Assembly (NCBI GenBank): GCA_031263805.1
Contig: JAISFB010000084.1
Span: forward strand, 1 to 7,173
Direction: 5' to 3'
From: Oscillospiraceae bacterium
GTDB taxonomy: Bacteria; Bacillota; Clostridia; Oscillospirales; Oscillospiraceae
Length of the DNA: 7,173 nt
Shown: positions 1 through 6,160 of the stretch, piece by piece
Position numbering within the stretch: position 1 is the stretch's first letter
How the letters are laid out: each line of letters begins with the position of its first letter
Position numbers and translations under genes: made by a program
Notes under the pieces: generated by a model
Seen by the model: the letters and a program-made list of their open reading frames with translations, nothing else
What the model was told of the DNA's origin: nothing
Database searches by the model: none

Positions 1-3000
1 CAGACCGAGGCGCTCCAGCGCCGGCAGCGGGAGCTCCAAGAGCTCCGGAAAAGGCAGCTTGAGGAGGCAAGGCAAGCTCAGGAGGCCGCAAATCAGCTGC
101 GGGCGGAGCAGGAACGCCGCCGCCAAGAGGAAGCCGAGCGTCAGGCAGAGCGAGAGCGCGACGACGAAAAAAAGCGCCGCGAGGAATTTGAGCGTCACGT
201 CGCGCGCGTCACGAGTATGGATCTGCCGACGGACTGGACAGGCGCGTTCGCGGACGATGAGCGCGTTTTCGGCGTGTACGTGGATTCGCCCGCGGACGGG
301 CTTATAAAATCGATCACAGAGCTTGGGCGCGTTGACATCGAATACATCAGCCAGATAAGCTCTTGTTCTGTAACAGACACTCTTGCGGCGCTGCGCGGCG
401 GCATTTATCAAAACCCCGACACGTGGGGCGAGTGCTTTTATAAGGGCTGGGAAACGAGCGACGAATATCTCTCCGGCAACCTGATGCGCAAATTCAAGAC
501 GGCGCAAAAGGCGAACTCGCGCTACAACGGATATTTTCAGGCGAATCTTGACGCTATCGAAAGCGTGCTGCCCGTCCCGCCGGCCTTTGACGAAATATAT
601 GTGACGCTCGGCTCCCCGTGGGTCCCGCCCGACGTCATCGACTCTTTTATCACGCATCTGTTCGGCCCGCCGCACAATTGGCAGGGCGCGAATAATATTC
701 AAAGCTTTTTCACGCGGTACGAAAGCGCCACGGGCGCGTGGAGCGTCCCGCTGAAGCAGCGGTACGGAAAAAGCCCGAAGGTCGAAAGGACTTACGGCAT
801 GAAGCGCATAAACGCCCTGCATATTTTAGAGCGGACGCTTAATATGCGAACGATCGCGCTCTACGATTCGAGAAAGGTTTTCGTGGACGGCAAGCTCCGC
901 GACGTAAAGGTCCTGAATAAAGAGGAAACCGTCGCCGCCGGAGAAAAACAAAAGCGGCTTATTTCCGAGTTCAGGACGTGGGTATGGAGCGACGCGGAGC
1001 GCCGGGAGCGCCTTACATCGATCTATGTGGAGAAATTCGGCGGAGTCCGCCGCCGCGTATTCAACGGCGATTTCCTGACGCTTCCGGGTCTGCAAGCGGA
1101 GCTGTACGATTATCAGCGCGCCGCCGTGGCGCGGATACTGCTGACGCCGAACACGCTTCTCGCGCACGACGTCGGCGCGGGCAAAACGTATATTATGGCC
1201 GCCGCCGGAATGGAGCTGCGGCGTATGGGCATATCGAAGAAAAATATCTACGTCGTGCCGAACAACATAATCGGGCAGTGGTCGGGAATATTCAAAGAGC
1301 TTTATCCGGACGCGAACGTGTACACGGTCACGCCGCGCGATTTCGTCCCCAAAAAGCGCCGCGCCGTGCTGGCGAGCATCCGTGACGACGATCACGACGC
1401 CGTTATTATGGCGTATTCCAGCTTCGAGCTCATCCGTCTCTCCCCGGAGCTCCGCAAACGCGAGCTTGAGCGCGAGCTCGACGAGCTCACATCCTCCGCG
1501 CCGCAGGGTATGCCTCAATTCGCCCCCGTGACGTCGGAGCGGATGAAATCGCGGTGCAAAAAGCTGCAAACCGAAATAAAGAAGCTCGGTGAAGAGATAG
1601 AGAAAAATCAAGACGAAGCTTCTGACGGCGAGACAAAGATATATTTTGAAGAGCTGGGCGTAAACACGATCTTCCTCGACGAGGCGCACAACTATAAAAA
1701 CGTCAGCATAGACAGCAAGGCCGACATTTTGGGGATAAACAAAACGGGCTCCGCAAAGTGCGACGAAATGCTCGCGAAGGTGCGTTTCGTGCAGCGGGAA
1801 AACGACGGGCGCGGCGCCGTCTTCGCCACGGGAACGCCTATCACGAACAGCGTGACCGATATTTTCACGATGCAGCGATATTTGCAGCCCGGAGAGCTTC
1901 GCTTCCTCGACCTCGAGCATTTTGACAACTGGGCAATGACGTTCGGGGAGCGGGTGACGGAATTTGAGATCGACGTCGATACCACGACGTACCGTCTCGC
2001 GACGCGGTTTTCAAAGTTTCACAACCTGCCGGAGCTCACCGCGCTGCTGGCGCAAGTTTCAGACTTTCATTCCGTCTATCTGGGCGACCTGCCGGAAAAC
2101 GAGGGGTACACGGACGGGCTCATCGAGCAGACCCCGCCCCTGCGCGAATATATCCGGCAATTGTCCAAGCGCGCGGAAGCCGTGCGCCGCAGGGCCGTAT
2201 CGCGAAAAGAGGACAATATGCTGAAAATCACGACCGACGGGCGCAAGGCCGCTCTCGACATCCGCCTCGCGGACCCGAACGGTAGCTTTTACAAGGACAG
2301 CAAGGCGTTTGCCTGCGCCGAGCGCGTTTACTCACTGTACCGCGAAACGTCTGACAAGCTCCTGACGCAGCTCATATTCTGCGACAGCAGCACGCCGAAG
2401 GCCGCGTTTAATATGTACGGCGAGCTAAAGCGGCTTCTGACTTCCTTCGGCGTCCCGGAGAGCGAAATTGAATTCGTCCACGACCACGACACGGACAAGC
2501 GGCGCGAGGAGCTTTTTGAGAAAATGCGCACGGGCGAGGTGCGGATATTGCTCGGCTCGACGTTTAAGCTTGGGATCGGCGTGAACGTACAGCGCAAGCT
2601 TGTCGCCGTGCATCATCTCGACATCCCGTGGCGCCCGTCCGATATGGTCCAGCGCGAGGGGCGTATGCTCAGACAGGGGAACGAAAACGACAGCGTGAAA
2701 ATCTTCCGGTATATAACTAAGGGCAGCTTCGATGCGTATTCCTGGCAGCTTCTTGAGACAAAGCAGCGCTTTATCTCACAGCTTTTAAGCGGCGCCGTTA
2801 CAGTCCGCGACGCCTCCGACGTGGACGACGTCGTTCTCAGCTACGCGGAGGTAAAGGCCCTCGCTATCGGCAACCCGCTGATAAAACAGCGCGTCGAAAC
2901 AGCGAACACGCTGAGTCAGGCGATGCTGCTGCAGCGCCGGCTCTCGGACACGATAGCGTCTATGCGGCAAGAACTCGCCGCGCTTCCGGCGAAAATCCGG

Positions 3001-3498
3001 GCGCACCGCGAATTCATAGAAAAAGCGCGGCTCGACGCGGAACACTACATGGAAAACAAGCTTGAAATCAGCGATATGAACGGCCATCGCGAGCTCGGCC
3101 AGACAATATTAGACTCAGCGCGCGGGTATGAACTGCGCCCCGAAACGAAATATCTGCTCACATATCAGGGGATGCGCGTAGTCCTCCCGGAAAATATGCC
3201 GCCGGACAAGCCCGCCGTGTGGCTCGAAAATATTGGGCGCTATTACACGGAGCTCGGGACAAGCGACATCGGTAGCATAGCGCGGATAGACAACCGCTTA
3301 AATTCCCTCGAAGCTATGGTTGAAGACCGCGAGCGGATAGTCGATAACTCCGAGCGCCGGTCAAGAGAGCTTGAAGCGGCGATCGAGAACGCGGAGCAAA
3401 GCCGCGAGGAATACGCCGTAAAAACAGCCGAGCTGACGGACAGGCTCGCGGCTTTAGACAAAAAATTAGGGGTGGACGAAAATGCAAAGAGTAAATGA
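1..3498 (+). CDS. SNF2-like SF2 helicase of the large mobile-element type, 5' end outside the window
   Basis: The reading frame is open from base 1, so this is the C-terminal 1165 residues of a longer protein; the ATG at 217 is internal. Residues 1-66 are a charged Gln/Glu/Arg helix. Residues 90-370 form the pre-helicase region (DEYLSGNL near 155) typical of giant helicases in Clostridial integrative elements. The helicase core follows: YDYQ near 370, Walker A GAGKT (Lys395), motif II DEAH (560-563), ATGTP (609-613), LIFCDSS near 792, GIGVNVQ near 861, and QREGRMLRQG (884-893). All key residues look intact, so ATP-driven translocation or remodelling of duplex DNA is expected. A charged coiled coil (about 480-540) lies between the Walker A and DEAH motifs, and another ends the protein (about 1100-1157). 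In relatives the missing N-terminal part often carries an N6-adenine methyltransferase; that is family knowledge, not seen here. The last 17 bases overlap the ATPase gene. Confidence 0.93.
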   Translation, partial: QTEALQRRQRELQELRKRQLEEARQAQEAANQLRAEQERRRQEEAERQAERERDDEKKRREEFERHVARVTSMDLPTDWTGAFADDERVFGVYVDSPADGLIKSITELGRVDIEYISQISSCSVTDTLAALRGGIYQNPDTWGECFYKGWETSDEYLSGNLMRKFKTAQKANSRYNGYFQANLDAIESVLPVPPAFDEIYVTLGSPWVPPDVIDSFITHLFGPPHNWQGANNIQSFFTRYESATGAWSVPLKQRYGKSPKVERTYGMKRINALHILERTLNMRTIALYDSRKVFVDGKLRDVKVLNKEETVAAGEKQKRLISEFRTWVWSDAERRERLTSIYVEKFGGVRRRVFNGDFLTLPGLQAELYDYQRAAVARILLTPNTLLAHDVGAGKTYIMAAAGMELRRMGISKKNIYVVPNNIIGQWSGIFKELYPDANVYTVTPRDFVPKKRRAVLASIRDDDHDAVIMAYSSFELIRLSPELRKRELERELDELTSSAPQGMPQFAPVTSERMKSRCKKLQTEIKKLGEEIEKNQDEASDGETKIYFEELGVNTIFLDEAHNYKNVSIDSKADILGINKTGSAKCDEMLAKVRFVQRENDGRGAVFATGTPITNSVTDIFTMQRYLQPGELRFLDLEHFDNWAMTFGERVTEFEIDVDTTTYRLATRFSKFHNLPELTALLAQVSDFHSVYLGDLPENEGYTDGLIEQTPPLREYIRQLSKRAEAVRRRAVSRKEDNMLKITTDGRKAALDIRLADPNGSFYKDSKAFACAERVYSLYRETSDKLLTQLIFCDSSTPKAAFNMYGELKRLLTSFGVPESEIEFVHDHDTDKRREELFEKMRTGEVRILLGSTFKLGIGVNVQRKLVAVHHLDIPWRPSDMVQREGRMLRQGNENDSVKIFRYITKGSFDAYSWQLLETKQRFISQLLSGAVTVRDASDVDDVVLSYAEVKALAIGNPLIKQRVETANTLSQAMLLQRRLSDTIASMRQELAALPAKIRAHREFIEKARLDAEHYMENKLEISDMNGHRELGQTILDSARGYELRPETKYLLTYQGMRVVLPENMPPDKPAVWLENIGRYYTELGTSDIGSIARIDNRLNSLEAMVEDRERIVDNSERRSRELEAAIENAEQSREEYAVKTAELTDRLAALDKKLGVDENAKSK
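3468..3475 (+). promoter_or_regulatory. Ribosome binding site of the MoxR-type ATPase gene
   Basis: AGGGGTGG lies six bases before the ATG at 3482 and inside the 3' end of the helicase gene. It supports 3482 as the start over the in-frame ATG at 3515, which lacks a comparable site. Confidence 0.7.
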
Positions 3499-4639
3499 CG
3501 ATATTTTAAGCGGGATGAGCTCTCTGACGGTGAATCAGCTTGTAGAGCTGCTGTCTGAGGCTTACGGCAATGTGATAAACGGCGGCGGCGCTGTAAATCT
3601 GCTGCCGTCCGTGATGCTGTGGGGGCCGCCGGGCGTCGGGAAGTCACAGGGCGTGCGGCAGTTCGCGAAGCGGCTGGAGTCGGCGGTCTCAAAGCGCGCG
3701 TCAGTGACGGACGTGCGGCTGCTGCTGTTTAACCCTATCGACCTGCGCGGCATCCCGACGGCCAACGCGGACAAAACGCTCGCCGTTTGGCTAAAGCCTC
3801 AGATATTCCAGATGGACGACGATAAAGACCTTGTCAACATACTCTTTCTCGACGAGATAAGCGCCGCGCCGCCCTCCGTGCAAGCCGCAGCGTATCAGAT
3901 CACGCTTGACAGGACCGTGGGCGAGCACAAGCTGCCAGATAACTGCATCGTCATCGCCGCGGGGAACCGCGTCACGGACAAATCTGTCGCTTATAAAATG
4001 CCAAAGGCGCTGGCGAACAGACTTTGCCACTTTGAGATCAAAGACGATTTCGAGAGCTGGAAGGTCTGGGCTGTGCGCGCCGGGATCAATCCGCGCGTCG
4101 TCGGGTTTTTAGACTTCCGCCCGACGTTTTTGATGAATTTCGAGCCGGGCGGCGACGCGCTGGCGTTCGCGACGCCGCGCTCGTGGGAGATGGTGTCGAA
4201 CATCTTAAATTACGCGGCGGGCGATATAGACTCGCGCGGCCTCGTCGGCGCGTTTCCCATGTTTCCCATGTTCCCAATGATAGCGGGCTGCGTCGGGATC
4301 GGCGCGGCTGCTGAATTCCGGACTTGGTGCGCCGTGTTCGACAAGCTTCCGAGCATTTCTGATATTTTCGCGGGACGCCCGGTCACGATCCCGGACGCGA
4401 CGGACGCGCTGTACGCGCTTGTCTCGTCCGTCGTCGCCCACGCAAAAACCGTTATGCAAGATATGACGGCTGTCGAAAATTCCGTCAAATTCGCGCACAG
4501 GCTGCCGCCCGACTTCGCCGCCATCATGCTGCGCGACTATATGGCCTTCTCCCCGGATTACAGAAACCGGCTTATGCGCCTGCGCGCGTTCTCCGACTGG
4601 CTCGGCAAGTACGGCTCCTTGTTTAATTATGAAGGCTGA
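3482..4639 (+). CDS. MoxR-family AAA+ ATPase
   Basis: This 385-residue protein is a single AAA+ module of the MoxR type, a family of chaperone-like ATPases that usually act on or with VWA-domain partners in the cytoplasm. Visible motifs are Walker A GPPGVGKS (48-55), the DLRGIP segment (87-92), Walker B LFLDE (121-125, Asp124 and Glu125), sensor 1 at Asn162 in IAAGN, an arginine-finger-like ANR (Arg180), and sensor 2 ATPR (Arg233). All expected catalytic positions are present. The C-terminal part, from about 250, is the helical lid and extension. An odd triple Phe-Pro-Met repeat at 258-266 sits just before the conserved IAGCVGIGAAAEF segment. The gene overlaps the helicase gene by 17 bases and the VWA gene by 11, so the three are almost certainly co-translated. 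The start is fixed by a good ribosome binding site. Family assignment is firm; the substrate is unknown. Confidence 0.93.
   Translation: MQRVNDDILSGMSSLTVNQLVELLSEAYGNVINGGGAVNLLPSVMLWGPPGVGKSQGVRQFAKRLESAVSKRASVTDVRLLLFNPIDLRGIPTANADKTLAVWLKPQIFQMDDDKDLVNILFLDEISAAPPSVQAAAYQITLDRTVGEHKLPDNCIVIAAGNRVTDKSVAYKMPKALANRLCHFEIKDDFESWKVWAVRAGINPRVVGFLDFRPTFLMNFEPGGDALAFATPRSWEMVSNILNYAAGDIDSRGLVGAFPMFPMFPMIAGCVGIGAAAEFRTWCAVFDKLPSISDIFAGRPVTIPDATDALYALVSSVVAHAKTVMQDMTAVENSVKFAHRLPPDFAAIMLRDYMAFSPDYRNRLMRLRAFSDWLGKYGSLFNYEG
4253..4279 (+). repeat. Three tandem 9-base units encoding (Phe-Pro-Met)x3
   Basis: TTTCCCATG occurs twice in direct succession (4253-4261, 4262-4270), followed by a diverged third copy TTCCCAATG (4271-4279). 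The unit keeps the reading frame, adding Phe-Pro-Met triplets to the ATPase lid region. The two identical copies suggest a recent slippage duplication; the third has two changed bases. Confidence 0.9.
4629..4639 (+). other. ATPase/VWA gene overlap, probable translational coupling
   Basis: The VWA gene's ATG (4629) lies 11 bases inside the end of the ATPase gene, whose TGA is at 4637-4639. No Shine-Dalgarno-like sequence is visible in the 20 bases before the ATG. Translation of the VWA protein therefore probably depends on ribosomes finishing the ATPase gene, which would keep the two proteins in fixed proportion. Confidence 0.6.
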
Positions 4640-6050
4640 CGGTGTCCGGGAGCTTGACCAAAGCGAGCTGCGGCGTCACGCGCGGCGGCTCATCAAATCG
4701 CGCGTGCGGCTTTTGGACGGGCACGGTTTTTACGGATTGCTGCTGACCCGGCTTATCGTAAACGTCGATACGTCCGTCGATACCGTGACGACTGACGGCG
4801 AGCGCGTTTTCTTCAACCCGGACTTTTTGGGCTCGCTGACTGACAGCGAGCTGGATTTCATCCTGCTGCACGAGGTTTTACACATCGCGCTCCGCCATAC
4901 ACAGCGCGGCGCCGGGCTTGACAACGAATATTTTGACTCGGCGTGTGACATCGTCGTAAACAGCAATATCCTCTCGGAGCTCGGCAGGACAAGCTTTCAC
5001 ATAAACGGCTTCGGAGAAGTCCCGCACCTCGCCCCTGACGGCAGCGAGGGCCGTAACTTCACCGCCGAGCAGCTCTACAACATCCTATTCGTCGCCGCGC
5101 CTGACGGCGGCGACGAAGAGGGCCAAGACGGCGATAAAGACGACGGCGAAGACGAAGATGAAGACGGCGGCGAAGACGGAGACGAAGGCAAAGATAACGG
5201 CGACGGCGAGGGCGACGGCGCCGGCGACGACGGCAAGAACGGCACCGCCGGCGAAAACGGCGAAAACAGCAGCGACGGCAATACCGGAGAAGACGGCGAA
5301 ACCGGCGAGGGTTCCGGCTTCGACAGCCACGAGCGCTGGGGCACGTCCCCAAAGGACGGCGAGCTGGCCGACGAATGGACGAAAAACATTTTAGACGCCG
5401 CGCGCGCCATTGAAATACAGCAGAAAAACAGCAATCGCGGGACGATCCCCGCCTTCGCCCGGCGGCTTTTGAAGCAGCTGCGCTCAAATCAGCTCGACTG
5501 GCGGACGATACTCAACGATTTTGTGCAGGAGGATGTGAACGACTATTCGTTTTCCCCGCCGGACAGGCGGTTTTCCGAAAGCCCGTTCTTTCTCCCCGAT
5601 TTCAACGAAACGGACGAGCGCGTCGAAAACGTACTTTTTATGATAGACGCCTCCGGCAGCATGAGCGACGACGCGGTATCCACGGCGTTCGCCGAGATAC
5701 AAAGCGCCGTAGATCAGTTCGGCGGCAAGCTTGCCGGCCTGCTCGGCTTCTTTGACGCGGCGGTGACGGAGCCCGTCGCGTTTGAGGACTTAGACGAGCT
5801 TTCGGATATAAAGCCTACGGGCGGCGGCGGCACGGACTTCGGGATCATATTCGATCATGTCAGAGCTATGGAAGAGCCGCCCGTGAGCATAATCATATTG
5901 ACGGACGGCTTCGCCCCGTACCCGCCGGAGTTTTCCGAAATCCCCGTGCTGTGGCTGCTGAATAACGAAGTGTCCGAGCCCCCGTGGGGCAAAATCGCGC
6001 GCATAGAGGATGAGACGTATGAGGCGGCGCCTGTCGCGCTGAAATTTTAA
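4629..6050 (+). CDS. VWA-like protein with N-terminal metallopeptidase-like domain (DUF2201 type)
   Basis: The 473-residue protein has three parts. Residues 10-155 match the putative metallopeptidase domain of DUF2201 proteins, with HEVLH (81-85) as a zinc-binding HExxH motif, His90 nearby and a conserved CDIVVN stretch (106-111) that may supply another ligand. Residues 157-232 are a low-complexity Asp/Glu/Gly linker. From about 245 a helical segment leads into a C-terminal VWA domain (about 333-473) with a full metal-ion-dependent adhesion site: DASGS (Asp340, Ser342, Ser344), Thr402 in GGGGTDF and Asp426 in LTDGF. No signal peptide or membrane segment is seen, so it should be cytoplasmic. 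MoxR ATPases and VWA proteins encoded side by side commonly form functional pairs, and the overlap with the ATPase gene supports that here. Whether the HExxH site cleaves protein is not proven for this family. Start chosen because it is the only in-frame ATG near the overlap. Confidence 0.92.
   Translation: MKADGVRELDQSELRRHARRLIKSRVRLLDGHGFYGLLLTRLIVNVDTSVDTVTTDGERVFFNPDFLGSLTDSELDFILLHEVLHIALRHTQRGAGLDNEYFDSACDIVVNSNILSELGRTSFHINGFGEVPHLAPDGSEGRNFTAEQLYNILFVAAPDGGDEEGQDGDKDDGEDEDEDGGEDGDEGKDNGDGEGDGAGDDGKNGTAGENGENSSDGNTGEDGETGEGSGFDSHERWGTSPKDGELADEWTKNILDAARAIEIQQKNSNRGTIPAFARRLLKQLRSNQLDWRTILNDFVQEDVNDYSFSPPDRRFSESPFFLPDFNETDERVENVLFMIDASGSMSDDAVSTAFAEIQSAVDQFGGKLAGLLGFFDAAVTEPVAFEDLDELSDIKPTGGGGTDFGIIFDHVRAMEEPPVSIIILTDGFAPYPPEFSEIPVLWLLNNEVSEPPWGKIARIEDETYEAAPVALKF
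5097..5324 (+). repeat. Low-complexity GAC/GGC/GAA tract coding an acidic Gly-rich linker
   Basis: About 76 codons are almost all Asp, Glu, Gly, Asn, Lys, Ser or Thr, built from imperfect repeats of GACGGCGAAGAC-like units. In the second half (5232-5312, residues 202-228) Gly falls at every third position over nine triplets, with one interruption (Ser214), giving a collagen-like Gly-X-Y pattern without prolines. The tract separates the HExxH domain from the VWA domain and is expected to be a disordered acidic spacer. Confidence 0.85.
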
Positions 6051-6072
6051 CGCAAAATTAAGAGAATTTATA

Positions 6073-6101
6073 TTAACATTGCAGTTGGCAGATGATATAA
6101 T
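6073..6101 (+). promoter_or_regulatory. Sigma-A type promoter with extended -10
   Basis: The -35 box TTAACA (6073-6078, one mismatch to TTGACA) and a perfect -10 box TATAAT (6096-6101) are 17 bases apart. A TG pair at 6093-6094 gives an extended -10 element. Transcription should start near 6107-6109, giving a leader of about 50 bases before the ATG at 6161. It points to independent, vegetative expression of the last gene. Confidence 0.8.
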
Positions 6102-6145
6102 TAAGTTCGCGGATCACAAATTGCATTAGAAATAACATTTGAAGC

Positions 6146-6150
6146 GGGAG
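6146..6150 (+). promoter_or_regulatory. Ribosome binding site of the membrane hydrolase gene
   Basis: GGGAG lies ten bases before the ATG at 6161. An in-frame stop (TGA, 6140-6142) just upstream makes 6161 the first possible ATG, so the start is well supported. Confidence 0.7.
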
Positions 6151-6160
6151 AAAGATTAAA

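Larger units (their letters stand above)
6051..6160 (+). other. AT-rich intergenic spacer with promoter and leader
   Basis: This 110-base gap is the only non-coding stretch in the window and is clearly richer in A+T than the genes on both sides. It carries a promoter and a ribosome binding site for the downstream gene. I find no GC-rich hairpin with a T-run, so readthrough from the upstream cassette is possible. Confidence 0.75.

Noticed and set aside
978..1385. 135-codon + strand frame inside the helicase
   Set aside because: Arg/Ala-rich composition from a frame shift within a strongly conserved coding sequence; no ribosome binding site or domain.
826..1920. 364-codon open frame on the - strand
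   Set aside because: It lies wholly opposite the conserved helicase core; such antisense frames arise in GC-rich genes with biased third positions. Its translation shows no recognisable domain.
217..3498. ATG at 217 as the start of the helicase
   Set aside because: The frame is open upstream to base 1 and codes a coherent charged helix, and there is no ribosome binding site before 217.
5059..5487. Arg-rich 142-codon frame and a hydrophobic 81-codon frame (5085-5330) on the - strand
   Set aside because: Both are shadows of the GAC/GGC/GAA linker tract, whose reverse complement reads as Arg-rich or Ala/Val-rich repeats.
6043..6059. Inverted repeat AATTTT/AAAATT with a five-base loop at the end of the VWA gene
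   Set aside because: A six-pair all-AT stem without a following T-run is too weak to be a convincing intrinsic terminator.
6079..6084. TTGCAG as the -35 box
   Set aside because: It is only 11 bases from the -10 box; TTAACA at 6073 has the correct 17-base spacing.
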